Source of the DNA: Peptacetobacter hominis
GTDB taxonomy: Bacteria; Bacillota; Clostridia; Peptostreptococcales; Peptostreptococcaceae
Assembly (NCBI RefSeq): GCF_006861675.1
Contig: NZ_SGJB01000005.1
Span: 62,001-126,000, forward strand
DNA length: 64,000 nt
Reading direction: 5' to 3'
Below, piece after piece: positions 1 through 7,682 of the stretch. The translations under genes were made by a program, and so were the position numbers. A model generated the notes under the pieces. That model was not told the DNA's origin, did no database searches, and worked only from the letters and a program-made list of their open reading frames with translations. Position 1 is the stretch's first letter; every line of letters begins with the position of its first letter.

Positions 1-429
1 TAAAAGAATTATTCTTATGTATGCCTTTGCATATATAAGAGTTGTTTCACTTGCTCCAAATATAACTAAAATTTTATCAATAAATATAAGTCCTATAACC
101 ATTATGAGAAATCCGATTATTACAGCAAGTGTAACAGCATTTCCTATTAGTTTTTCGGCGAGATCTCTTCTTCCTTCGCCAAGTCTTATAGATATATTCG
201 TTGTTGTTCCTATACCTACAAGCATACCAAATGCAAGTATTACAGTCATTATAGGTAGTGTTATTCCAAGTCCTGTTATTGCAAGCGGACCTACACCTTC
301 AATATTTCCTATAAAAATTCTATCTACTATATTATAAAGACTATTTACAAGCATTCCTATTATTGCGGGTATAGAATATTTTATAAGAAGATTTCTTATT
401 CTTTCTGTACCAAGAATCTGTTCGCCCAT
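1..429 (-). CDS. MATE family efflux transporter (3' end outside window)
   Basis: The first 143 residues of an integral membrane exporter of the MATE family, which expels cationic drugs or metabolites by Na+ or H+ antiport. The start reads MGEQILGTERIRNLLIKYSI, followed by the typical 'P..IGMLVNSLYNIVDRIFIG' helix 1 and a second helix with 'GMLVGIGTTTNISIRLGEGRRD', both hallmarks of the family. The ATG at 429 follows a GAGGGAG ribosome site. The frame stays open to base 1, so about two thirds of a normal 450-residue protein is missing. A MarR-type regulator lies upstream on the same strand, which suggests drug- or signal-responsive control. The substrate cannot be read from sequence. Confidence 0.88.
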   Translation of the reverse strand, partial: MGEQILGTERIRNLLIKYSIPAIIGMLVNSLYNIVDRIFIGNIEGVGPLAITGLGITLPIMTVILAFGMLVGIGTTTNISIRLGEGRRDLAEKLIGNAVTLAVIIGFLIMVIGLIFIDKILVIFGASETTLIYAKAYIRIILL

Positions 430-445
430 AATTTCACTCCCTCTT

Positions 446-473
446 AAAAAAACTAAGGAGGTCATCGACCCCC
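446..473 (-). terminator. Hairpin plus U-tract inside the MATE leader
   Basis: On the minus strand a 7-bp GC-rich stem (467-473 with 457-463, loop 464-466) is followed by TTAG and seven T. It has the form of an intrinsic terminator and could end marR transcripts. It lies downstream of the predicted MATE promoter and only about 17 bases before the MATE start, so it may also act as an attenuator. The 3' arm contains CCTCC, which could instead pair with a Shine-Dalgarno sequence. Confidence 0.55.
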
Positions 474-494
474 CATTCAAAGAAACCCTATATA

Positions 495-523
495 ATTATA
501 TACACTAAAAATATATTTTTCAA
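495..523 (-). promoter_or_regulatory. Promoter of the MATE gene
   Basis: On the minus strand TTGAAA (518-523) and TATAAT (495-500) are separated by exactly 17 bases. The predicted transcript starts near 488 and has a leader of about 60 bases before the MATE ATG, so MATE can be transcribed independently of marR. Confidence 0.6.
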
Positions 524-679
524 TATATTTATACATGTTATAACCAATATCTGCTTTTGAAAAATGAACTTTTACTGCTATAGCTAAGTATCTATCTATT
601 ATATTTCGGCAAATACTAAACACATAACCATAGTGTATATAAAGCAAACCTAATACAGTATATACCTTAAAACTAATAT

Positions 680-1141
680 CTATTTTCTTTTTTTCTTGTA
701 TATTCTTTTCTTATAATTTTCTGTTATAGTTGAAAGAACTTTTTCGTATACTTCTTTTTCTTCGTCTGAAACTCCCTCATATATTATTTCATATATTTTG
801 TCCATTATTTCATAGTATTCGTTTTTATATCTACATCCTTCTTCTGTTGGATAGAATAAAACATTCTGTATGTCAGTTCCGTTTGCAACTCTATATATAA
901 GCCCCTGTTCTTCCATGTTTGAAAGCATTATAGACACAGTAGATTTTGCAAGATCTGTTTCCTGGCATATCCCACTGAACACTATTCCAGTTTCTTTGTT
1001 TTTCCATAAGACTTCTAGTACTCTGAATTTTGATATTGAAATATTTTTTATTCCTTTCTCTCTTAAAAAGGCATTAAAAAGTCTTTCCTGAGAAAAATGT
1101 ATTCCTGCCGAGAATCTTATTACATCTTCTTTTTTTAACAT
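680..1141 (-). CDS. MarR family transcriptional regulator
   Basis: A 153-residue winged-helix regulator. The middle contains the helix-turn-helix 'GICQETDLAKSTVSIMLSNMEEQGLIYR' followed by the wing and the EGCRYKNEY segment; a long C-terminal helix for dimerisation follows. An upstream in-frame TTG at 1168 exists, but the ATG at 1141 sits 8-9 bases after AAGGAG and is chosen. Two tandem copies of a 28-bp sequence containing a GTAT-N5-ATAC inverted repeat overlap its own promoter, so autoregulation is likely. The MATE exporter downstream is the obvious target. The family is clear; the effector is unknown. Confidence 0.85.
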   Translation of the reverse strand: MLKKEDVIRFSAGIHFSQERLFNAFLREKGIKNISISKFRVLEVLWKNKETGIVFSGICQETDLAKSTVSIMLSNMEEQGLIYRVANGTDIQNVLFYPTEEGCRYKNEYYEIMDKIYEIIYEGVSDEEKEVYEKVLSTITENYKKRIYKKKRK

Positions 1142-1176
1142 AGCGTTCTCCTTTCCATCAAACCACAAAATTTGAA

Positions 1177-1232
1177 AATGTATATATCATACTTTAAATT
1201 AACCAATGTATATATCATACTTTAAATTAACT
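1177..1232. repeat. Tandem 28-bp direct repeat (candidate MarR operators)
   Basis: Two consecutive 28-base units (1177-1204 and 1205-1232) are identical except for the last base. Each contains GTATATATCATAC, an inverted repeat GTAT-N5-ATAC. The upstream unit covers the predicted -10 of the marR promoter and the other lies just downstream of it. This placement fits repression by a dimeric regulator bound twice. Confidence 0.7.
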
Positions 1233-1244
1233 ACATTATGTCAA
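1214..1244 (-). promoter_or_regulatory. marR promoter
   Basis: TTGACA at 1239-1244 and TATGAT at 1214-1219 on the minus strand, with a long 19-base spacer. The -10 is embedded in the distal copy of the 28-bp repeat. Confidence 0.5.
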
Positions 1245-1488
1245 TACACTTCCTATAGAATAAAGCTTACCTTAATTTCACTAAAAAGTAAATATTTTAT
1301 ACTAACTTTTTATTTTTTTGACTATTTGCCCGACTTATATATATTACCCTATATATACTAATTCGATTTTTCTATCCCACTATATACAGTATTTGTCTTC
1401 ATATAGGTATATCTTATCTATATTATACTCCTTTATTATTCATTATAACAGAATTTTTTCAAATTTTATATTATTTAAAAATATGAAA

Positions 1489-1525
1489 GTGCTGCTGTTT
1501 ACATTGTATAGTAATACAGCAGCAC
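1489..1525 (-). terminator. Terminator after nfnB
   Basis: Perfect 10-bp stem GTGCTGCTGT/ACAGCAGCAC (1489-1498 with 1516-1525), 17-base loop, followed on the minus strand by TTTCATATTTTTA. It lies about 40 bases after the nfnB stop. The remaining sequence between 1233 and 1488 is AT-rich and shows nothing else. Confidence 0.65.
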
Positions 1526-1565
1526 CATAGATAATATTACATATAACTATATAATATTTATTTTA

Positions 1566-2960
1566 TTATTTTGAATGTTTTTCTTTAAGATATGCATCTA
1601 TTGAAGCAGCAGCTGTTTTTCCTGCACCCATAGCTGATATAACTGTTGCAGCACCTGTAACAGCATCTCCACCTGCGTATACAGCTTCTTTAGATGTAAG
1701 TCCACCTTCGTCAACAACAAGGCATCTTCTCTTGTTTACTTCAAGTCCTTTAGTAGTATCTGCTATTAATGGATTTGGTCTTGTTCCAAGAGACATTATA
1801 ACAGTATCCACTTCCATTTCAAATTCTGATCCTGGTATTTCGATAGGTCTTCTTCTTCCTGACTCATCAGGCTCACCAAGTTCCATCTTAACGCATACCA
1901 TACCTCTTACATTACCATTTTCATCTACAAGTATTTCCTTTGGATTTGTAAGAGTGTGGAATACTATTCCTTCTTCTTTTGCGTGGTGTACTTCTTCTAC
2001 CCTTGCTGGAAGTTCTTTTTCACTTCTTCTGTATACTATATATGACTCTGAACCAAGTCTAAGTGCAGTTCTCGCTGCGTCCATTGCAACGTTTCCTCCA
2101 CCTATTATAGCCGCTTTTTTACCTATATTTATAGGAGTATCGTATGAATCATCATATGCTTTCATAAGGTTTACTCTTGTAAGGTATTCGTTTGCTGAAA
2201 CAACACCATTTGCATTTTCTCCAGGTATTCCCATAAATGATGGAAGACCAGCACCTGAACCTATGAATATTGCTTCAAATCCTTCTTCATCTATAAGTTC
2301 ATCTATAGTTATTGTTCTACCTATAACTACGTTAGTTTCTATTTTAACGCCAAGATTTTTTATGTTGTTTATTTCTGACTGAACTACTTCTTTCTTTGGA
2401 AGTCTGAATTCAGGTATTCCGTAAGTTAAAACTCCACCAGCTTCATGGAATGCTTCAAATATTGTTACATCGTATCCTTTTCTTGCAAGGTCTCCTGCAC
2501 ATGCAAGTCCTGATGGTCCAGAACCAACTACTGCAACTTTTATTCCGTTTGCTTCTTCTTTCTCACAGCAGTTTACTCCATTTTCTCTTGACCAGTCTCC
2601 AACAAATCTTTCAAGTTTACCTATTGAAACCGGATCATTTTTTATACCAACTATACACTGACCTTCACACTGGCTTTCCTGTGGACATACTCTACCACAT
2701 ACTGAAGGAAGTGAACTTGCCAGTGATATAACCTGAGCTGCTCCTTCTATATCTCCTTCTTTAACCTTTGCTATAAATCCTGGTATATTTATTCCAACTG
2801 GACATCCTTTTACACATTTAGGGTTTTTACAGTTAAGGCATCTTGTAGCCTCTTCCATAGCTTCTTCTTTATTATATCCTAAACAAACCTCATCAAAGTT
2901 TGTAGCTCTTACTTTAGGATCCTGCTCTCTTACTGGTACTCTTTCTGCTTTTATAGCCAT
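1566..2960 (-). CDS. nfnB: NADH-dependent ferredoxin:NADP+ oxidoreductase large subunit / GltA-type flavoprotein
   Basis: A 464-residue flavoprotein of the glutamate-synthase small-subunit (GltD/GltA) family. The N-terminus has two [4Fe-4S] ligand groups (CLNCKNPKCVKGCPVG near residue 42 and CGRVCPQESQCEGQC near 88), then an FAD site GSGPSGLACAGDLARKGY near 146 and an NADPH site GGGNVAMDAARTALRLG near 290, ending with 'YAGGDAVTGAATVISAMGAGK'. No glutamate-synthase large subunit is nearby. Pairing with the upstream FAD/[2Fe-2S] subunit makes NfnB the best call: flavin-based electron bifurcation linking NADPH to ferredoxin and NAD+. Its ATG overlaps the nfnA stop (TAATG). In older annotations this pair is called sulfide dehydrogenase or GltA. 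Confidence 0.85.
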   Translation of the reverse strand: MAIKAERVPVREQDPKVRATNFDEVCLGYNKEEAMEEATRCLNCKNPKCVKGCPVGINIPGFIAKVKEGDIEGAAQVISLASSLPSVCGRVCPQESQCEGQCIVGIKNDPVSIGKLERFVGDWSRENGVNCCEKEEANGIKVAVVGSGPSGLACAGDLARKGYDVTIFEAFHEAGGVLTYGIPEFRLPKKEVVQSEINNIKNLGVKIETNVVIGRTITIDELIDEEGFEAIFIGSGAGLPSFMGIPGENANGVVSANEYLTRVNLMKAYDDSYDTPINIGKKAAIIGGGNVAMDAARTALRLGSESYIVYRRSEKELPARVEEVHHAKEEGIVFHTLTNPKEILVDENGNVRGMVCVKMELGEPDESGRRRPIEIPGSEFEMEVDTVIMSLGTRPNPLIADTTKGLEVNKRRCLVVDEGGLTSKEAVYAGGDAVTGAATVISAMGAGKTAAASIDAYLKEKHSK

Positions 2961-3853
2961 TATTTGTCACCTCCACATCCACATCTTCCACTGTGATGTG
3001 TATCCCCTTCTTCAAGTTTTAATATAGCTCTACCTTCTGCTGTTTTGTACATAGTCTGTCTTCTCATAGCTTCATCGAAGTTTACAAGATGTCCGTCAAA
3101 CTCAGGACCATCGCAGCATGCGAATTTTATTTCATTTCCTACACTTACACGACATGCTCCACACATACCTGTTCCATCAACCATAAGTGTATTTAAACTT
3201 ACTATTGTTGGTATTTCAAGTTCTTTTGTCATCATGCACATGAATTTCATCATTATCATTGGTCCTATGACTATAGCCTTGTCATATTTTTTACCCTGAT
3301 TTTCTACAAGGTCTTTTAGACAGTCTGTAACTCTACCGTTAAATCCGTAAGAACCGTCATCTGTTGATATATAAACATTTTTAGCAACTTTTCTCATTTC
3401 ATCTTCAAGTATTATAAGGTCTTTGCATCTTGCACCTATAATAACATCTACATCTACACCATGCTCTTTTAACCATTTTACCTGTGGATAAACCGGTGCA
3501 GCTCCAACCCCACCTGCAACAAATATCATATTTGTCTTCTTAAGGTCTTCGATATCTTCCTCTACAAAATCACTCGGATGTCCTAAAGGACCTACGAAAT
3601 CACTTACAAAATCGTTTTCTTCAAGTCTTGCAAGTTTCATAGTAGTGGCACCAACTACCTGGAATACTATATTTACAGTTCCTTCTTCTGCATTATAATC
3701 AGCTATTGTTAAAGGTACTCTTTCTCCTTTTTCATCAAGCTTGATTATTATGAACTGTCCTGGTTTTGCTGACTTAGCTACTCTTGGAGCTACTATGTCC
3801 ATAGAATAAATCTTGTCAGTTAAAAGTTCTTTTTTGGCAATTCTAAAACTCAT
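2960..3853 (-). CDS. nfnA: NADH-dependent ferredoxin:NADP+ oxidoreductase small subunit
   Basis: A 297-residue protein of the ferredoxin reductase / PyrK-like family. It has an FAD domain (PGQFIIIKLDEKGERVPLTIADYN near 32), an NAD domain (FVAGGVGAAPVYPQVKWLKEHG near 112) and a C-terminal [2Fe-2S] site 'DGTGMCGACRVSV...FACCDGPEFDG'. It forms the NAD- and FAD-binding half of NfnAB and supplies NADH or NADPH in ferredoxin-based fermentative metabolism. A ribosome site GGAGGTGA for nfnB lies within its last codons, indicating translational coupling. The tail ends CGCGGDK. The alternative name is sulfide/dihydroorotate dehydrogenase-like protein; the neighbouring large subunit excludes a PyrK role. 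Confidence 0.85.
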   Translation of the reverse strand: MSFRIAKKELLTDKIYSMDIVAPRVAKSAKPGQFIIIKLDEKGERVPLTIADYNAEEGTVNIVFQVVGATTMKLARLEENDFVSDFVGPLGHPSDFVEEDIEDLKKTNMIFVAGGVGAAPVYPQVKWLKEHGVDVDVIIGARCKDLIILEDEMRKVAKNVYISTDDGSYGFNGRVTDCLKDLVENQGKKYDKAIVIGPMIMMKFMCMMTKELEIPTIVSLNTLMVDGTGMCGACRVSVGNEIKFACCDGPEFDGHLVNFDEAMRRQTMYKTAEGRAILKLEEGDTHHSGRCGCGGDK

Positions 3854-3926
3854 ATCACATTCTCCATTCTCTTAAAGAGTAAAATAAATTTCTGGCGCAT
3901 AACTTTATAATTGCTCCATATCTCAA

Positions 3927-3932
3927 ATTATA
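3927..3932 (-). promoter_or_regulatory. Possible -10 element for nfnAB
   Basis: A perfect TATAAT on the minus strand 74 bases before the nfnA ATG. No good -35 hexamer stands 16-18 bases upstream, so only the -10 is proposed. Confidence 0.35.
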
Positions 3933-4380
3933 CTATATTTCAGTTATTTATGGTAGATTATAAAATAACGTTTGTATAAATACTTTTTCATTATTTATAA
4001 ATATTTGACTTTATTTTTTAGAGGAATAATTTTCTTTCCATATATAATTTTGTTCTGTTTAAACATCAGAAATACTGGAATATTCACGTTTATTATTATT
4101 TACAGAAGATTTGTTATTGTTAAATTTTATATAAAGTATTATTTATCCGATTATTTTTTTTAATCATCATTTTTATATGCATTAAAAAGTTTCATGATTA
4201 TTCATTTTATAAATCCTTCACAAAAGTCTCGTTATTTAATAATATGGTATTTATATTCATCCTAGTAATATAAATACGATTTCTAGAAATATTTTTTTAC
4301 TTCTCAAAAGATATTTTTATTATACAAAATTATATTTTCAAAAAATTTATTATGTTAATTTTTTATCTCTATATAATAAT
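3933..4380. other. AT-rich intergenic stretch without recognisable gene
   Basis: About 450 bases of very AT-rich sequence between the nfnAB promoter area and the ABC operon terminator. A 63-codon plus-strand frame here has no ribosome site and a low-complexity Phe/Ile/Tyr translation. No RNA gene, repeat or convincing hairpin was recognised. Confidence 0.5.
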
Positions 4381-4419
4381 AAAATAGACAGTCATATTTA
4401 AAATAAAACTGTCTATTTT
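4381..4419 (-). terminator. Terminator of the GntR-ABC operon
   Basis: A perfect 12-bp inverted repeat (4381-4392 with 4408-4419; core AAATAGACAGT) with a 15-base loop, followed by T-rich sequence on the minus strand. It lies about 90 bases past the permease stop. Confidence 0.65.
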
Positions 4420-4506
4420 CTATATCATACTATATTTTATTTTTATCTATTATACTTTTACTTCATACAATATTTTTGTAATTATTTTCCTCAAATAATA
4501 TTTTTA

Positions 4507-5256
4507 TTATCTATGAAATACTTTCCCAGTCCAAGTTTTTGCATATTGAAGAACCGGAGCTTTTCTCATAAGAAGTATAAATAAAACTTCCATAACTAAA
4601 ATCCGTATTATACACACAACCATTACATTTGATTCAACCCGCATAAACATCATTACTTTCATAAACATATATAACAATGCTTCACTATAGACAGCCCACA
4701 TACTTGCCACAACTGCAGCTATTAAAAGACATGCAATTATTAGTCTGATAATACCTACTCTATAAATAAGGCTTCCTATAAAGTTTCCTAGTGAAACTGC
4801 TACCGCGATTACAATAAGTGTATTCTTTGTATTATCAATTGCTGATGAAGATGCAACTGCTTTTATAAAGCTCTCCATCATATTCCCACCTGATAGTCCA
4901 CTTGCAACTGCAGCATATAATCCTGTCATTATGTAACATATAATTGTTGATATAATAGTGAATATTATAGATGTTATTATTATCGATTCTATAACTCTTT
5001 TTCTATCTGCTCTTATATTCATAAGCTCATTGAACATCTGATATGCCATAACAGCTCCATATGCTCCGGATACCCCTAATATAGATCCGCTCATGCCTGA
5101 TTCTATCGGTCCTACTCCCAAAAACATATCTGTTCCAAAAAACTTTGATGCTATAACCATCGCAATTATAGAAAAAACATACATAAAAAACATTACTAAT
5201 ATGTAAAGTTTAAAAAATCTTTTGTAATATCCTAAATATGGTAAAAGTTTTTTCAT
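4507..5256 (-). CDS. ABC transporter permease-like membrane protein
   Basis: A 249-residue hydrophobic protein with about six predicted membrane helices (first at residues 13-37, last near 215-232). The ATG overlaps the TGA of the upstream ATPase gene (ATGA) and follows GGAGGTGGACAGAT. By position it is the membrane partner of that ATPase in a YtrA-type GntR-ATPase-permease module, the kind that responds to cell-wall antibiotics in Bacillus and related genera. The sequence is not similar enough to a named permease family to say more. Substrate is unknown. Confidence 0.7.
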   Translation of the reverse strand: MKKLLPYLGYYKRFFKLYILVMFFMYVFSIIAMVIASKFFGTDMFLGVGPIESGMSGSILGVSGAYGAVMAYQMFNELMNIRADRKRVIESIIITSIIFTIISTIICYIMTGLYAAVASGLSGGNMMESFIKAVASSSAIDNTKNTLIVIAVAVSLGNFIGSLIYRVGIIRLIIACLLIAAVVASMWAVYSEALLYMFMKVMMFMRVESNVMVVCIIRILVMEVLFILLMRKAPVLQYAKTWTGKVFHR

Positions 5257-6128
5257 ATCTGTCCACCTCCAGTTACATTAAGAAATACTGTTCTGTAATC
5301 TGTATGTTCAATAGCTATATTATTTTCTCTGATATTTTTTATATCATCGTCATTCATATTTCTATATATAAAATATGTATCCGTATTTCCTACCTTCGAT
5401 ATATGTTTCATATCATCGAAAAATTCAAGCTTTCTGATATCTTCCTCATTTCCTGAAACTATATAACTTTTTTCAAGGGTATCCGAAATATCTTCATCCA
5501 GCACAACCTTATTTTCGTCTATAATAACAGCATGTTCGATGATATTTTCCATTTCACCTATCATATGAGTAGCTATTATGTATGTATTTCCTGTTTCAGA
5601 ATACCTATCTATAAGCTCGTCATAGAATATTTTTCTATTTGCTTCATCAAGTCCGACTGTTGGTTCGTCAAGTACTGTTATAGGTGCATTTGCTGAAAGC
5701 GCAGTTATGATTGCAACTGCCGATTTCTGACCTCTTGAAAGACCAGTATAACCTTTTTTAATATTTATATTGAATTTCTTTGTAAGATATTTTTCGTACT
5801 CTTTATCATATGAATCGAAGAATAGGCTGTATACATTGAATATATCCTTTACTCTTGAATCAGAAGAAAACGTCTCTTTTTCCTTTACTGTGCAGATATT
5901 TTCAAGAAGGTCCATATTTTTGCCTATATATTCTCCATTTACAAATACTTTTCCACTATCTGGTATCAACTGATTTGCCATTATACTTATAAGTGTGCTT
6001 TTTCCAGATCCATTTCTTCCAAGTAATCCGTATATTTTTCCCTCTTCAAATGTTACAGATATATCTTCAAGAACATTTTTCTTTCCAAATCTATGTGATA
6101 TATTTTCAACTCTGATAGCTTCTCTCAT
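5253..6128 (-). CDS. ABC transporter ATP-binding protein
   Basis: A 291-residue ABC ATPase. Walker A GLLGRNGSGKST near 32, a signature-like LSRGQKSAV near 130, Walker B ITVLDEPTVGLDE near 153 and the switch histidine in IIATHM near 185. The final 80 residues form an accessory domain without a clear match. A GTG at 6137 overlaps the preceding stop, but the ATG at 6128 lies 7 bases after AAGGGG and is preferred. It is the second gene of a gntR-ATPase-permease operon with overlapping ends, so the three products are probably made together. It energises export or immunity; the substrate is unknown. Confidence 0.85.
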   Translation of the reverse strand: MREAIRVENISHRFGKKNVLEDISVTFEEGKIYGLLGRNGSGKSTLISIMANQLIPDSGKVFVNGEYIGKNMDLLENICTVKEKETFSSDSRVKDIFNVYSLFFDSYDKEYEKYLTKKFNINIKKGYTGLSRGQKSAVAIITALSANAPITVLDEPTVGLDEANRKIFYDELIDRYSETGNTYIIATHMIGEMENIIEHAVIIDENKVVLDEDISDTLEKSYIVSGNEEDIRKLEFFDDMKHISKVGNTDTYFIYRNMNDDDIKNIRENNIAIEHTDYRTVFLNVTGGGQI

Positions 6129-6133
6129 TTTTT

Positions 6134-6499
6134 TCACCCCTTATATTTCTGTATAAGCTCTATAAGTTCATCTCTGGTTATACCTATTTTTTCCGCTTCA
6201 TCCAGAAGATTTCCTATTTTTTCATTGATAAACTGTTCTTTTCTATCTTTTCTTATAATCTCTACAGCTCCCTCCTGTACAAACATTCCAAGTCCTCTCC
6301 TTTTATACAATATATTTCTATCTACAAGAAGATTCATTCCCTTTAGTACCGTTGCTGGATTTATACTGTACCGTTTGGATATTTCTGTAGTTGACGGTAC
6401 CTGCTCACCTTCTGAAATTCGGTTACATATTATTTCATCTTCTATTGCTTTTGCTATCTGAAGAAATATCGGTTCATCTCCATTCAAAGTGAATTTCAT
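6134..6499 (-). CDS. GntR family regulator, YtrA subfamily
   Basis: A 121-residue repressor with an N-terminal winged helix ('PSTTEISKRYSINPATVLKGMNLLVDRNILYKRRGLGMFV', residues 34-74) and only a short C-terminal helical part, as in YtrA-type regulators. It begins 10 bases after GGAGG. It heads an operon with an ABC ATPase and membrane protein, the standard arrangement for self-repressed transporter modules. An 18-bp imperfect palindrome follows its promoter. A second, separate module of the same kind lies at 40.4-42.9 kb. Confidence 0.88.
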   Translation of the reverse strand: MKFTLNGDEPIFLQIAKAIEDEIICNRISEGEQVPSTTEISKRYSINPATVLKGMNLLVDRNILYKRRGLGMFVQEGAVEIIRKDRKEQFINEKIGNLLDEAEKIGITRDELIELIQKYKG

Positions 6500-6546
6500 A
6501 CTTCTACCTCCTTTCTGTTGATAGAGGTTTTCTAGTTTAGTAGTTA

Positions 6547-6604
6547 GTTAGTTGAGTAATTAACCTCTTAACTATTATATATCATACACTCTCCATACTG
6601 TCAA
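6547..6604 (-). promoter_or_regulatory. Promoter and candidate operator of the GntR-ABC operon
   Basis: TTGACA (6599-6604) and TATATA (6576-6581) on the minus strand, 17 bases apart, with an overlapping TATAAT at 6574-6579. Just downstream is an imperfect 18-bp palindrome (6547-6564) with outer GTTA...TAAC arms, a good site for the YtrA-type repressor encoded next. Confidence 0.65.
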
Positions 6605-6728
6605 TAGAATCCACCGAAAAATATATAAATTTTCAAAAAATTTAATTTATATACTCTCTTCAATTTACACATCGTTAATTTTGTAATAATATTAAATTAT
6701 AATAAAAACTTTCTGGGAGGCGATTTTA

Positions 6729-7583
6729 TTGAAAAATCTTATTTCAGCTGAAAATCTTATTTCAAAAATACAGTCTGGAGAACCTGTTGTACTTCTTGAC
6801 TGTAGATTCAATCTTATGGACAGGGGATATGGTGCTCTTGCATACAGAAGAGGTCATATAATAGGAGCTCATCTAATAGATGTTGATAAGGATTTATCTG
6901 CTCCTATAACAGAACATGGTGGATTCAACCCTCTTGCCGATCCTGAGATACTTTCTAAAAAACTTGAAAAAATGGGAATAGACAACGATTCGTATATCGT
7001 TACATACGATGAGGGCGATTTAAATGGCGCATCAAAACTTATGTATCAGCTTATGTATATGGGAATCAAAAATGTAGATGTTCTCGATGGCGGATTACCT
7101 GCTTTTATAAAAGCCGGTGGAACACTTGTAACAGAAATTCCTGCCGAAGACTATACTGATAAGAAAATTGTTCTTGATTTAGATGAAGATATGATGGTAG
7201 ATATGGAATATGTAAAGAAAAGACTTTACAGCCCAGATACTATAATAATAGACTCAAGATCAAATGAAAGATATCAGGGTATTGTAGAGCCTGCATATAA
7301 AAAAGCTGGGCATATACCAAGTGCAAAAAATTATTTTTTCAATGATATACTTAACAGTGATTTCAGTAATGGTTCATACAAAGATATTGAATTTTTAAAA
7401 GATCATTTTAAAGACCTTATAGATACAGATAAAGAGATTATACTTTCATGTGGTTCAGGTATAGCTGCATGTGTAAATGGACTTGCACTTAAACAGCTTG
7501 GTGTTCCTCATAAAATATATCCTGGAAGTTTCTCTGACTGGATAAGCTATGATGAAAATGAAATAATGACTGGTGAAGAATAA
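6729..7583 (+). CDS. Sulfurtransferase with two rhodanese domains (SseA type)
   Basis: A 284-residue protein with tandem rhodanese folds. The N-terminal domain (residues 8-115) ends 'NVDVLDGGLPAFIKAGG' and lacks the active Cys. The C-terminal domain (about 155-280) carries the catalytic loop LSCGSGIAACVNGLALKQLG; CGSGxxA is the form found in 3-mercaptopyruvate sulfurtransferases rather than thiosulfate sulfurtransferases (CRKGVT). It moves sulfane sulfur from 3-mercaptopyruvate or thiosulfate to thiols or cyanide. The start is TTG at 6729, 8 bases after GGGAGG. It is a single-gene transcription unit ended by a hairpin shared with the converging gene. Confidence 0.85.
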   Translation: MKNLISAENLISKIQSGEPVVLLDCRFNLMDRGYGALAYRRGHIIGAHLIDVDKDLSAPITEHGGFNPLADPEILSKKLEKMGIDNDSYIVTYDEGDLNGASKLMYQLMYMGIKNVDVLDGGLPAFIKAGGTLVTEIPAEDYTDKKIVLDLDEDMMVDMEYVKKRLYSPDTIIIDSRSNERYQGIVEPAYKKAGHIPSAKNYFFNDILNSDFSNGSYKDIEFLKDHFKDLIDTDKEIILSCGSGIAACVNGLALKQLGVPHKIYPGSFSDWISYDENEIMTGEE

Positions 7584-7644
7584 GTTTCGTAATAAATTTT
7601 GTAATACTTAGTACAATATTTGTTGTGAATATATAATTATAATA

Positions 7645-7682
7645 AAAAATAAGCGACTCCTTCTCGGAATCGCTTATTTTTT
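7645..7682. terminator. Bidirectional terminator between converging genes
   Basis: A-tract, stem AAATAAGCGA/TCGCTTATTT with a short inner TCC/GGA extension, and T-tract. It serves the plus-strand sulfurtransferase and the minus-strand DXS-like gene, whose stop lies inside the T-tract. Confidence 0.75.

Noticed and set aside
17-337. Plus-strand 106-codon frame
   Set aside because: Antisense shadow of the MATE gene, whose minus-strand translation shows clear family motifs.
1318-1530. Plus-strand 70-codon frame
   Set aside because: Overlaps the nfnB terminator hairpin and lacks a ribosome site.
1732-2382. Plus-strand 216-codon frame
   Set aside because: Antisense shadow of nfnB; Ser/Pro/Ile-rich with no signature.
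1566-2960. Glutamate synthase small subunit as the product
   Set aside because: The family match is real, but no large subunit is nearby and the coupled FAD/[2Fe-2S] gene fits NfnAB instead.
3972-4163. Plus-strand 63-codon frame in the AT-rich gap
   Set aside because: Low-complexity hydrophobic product, no ribosome site, no promoter.
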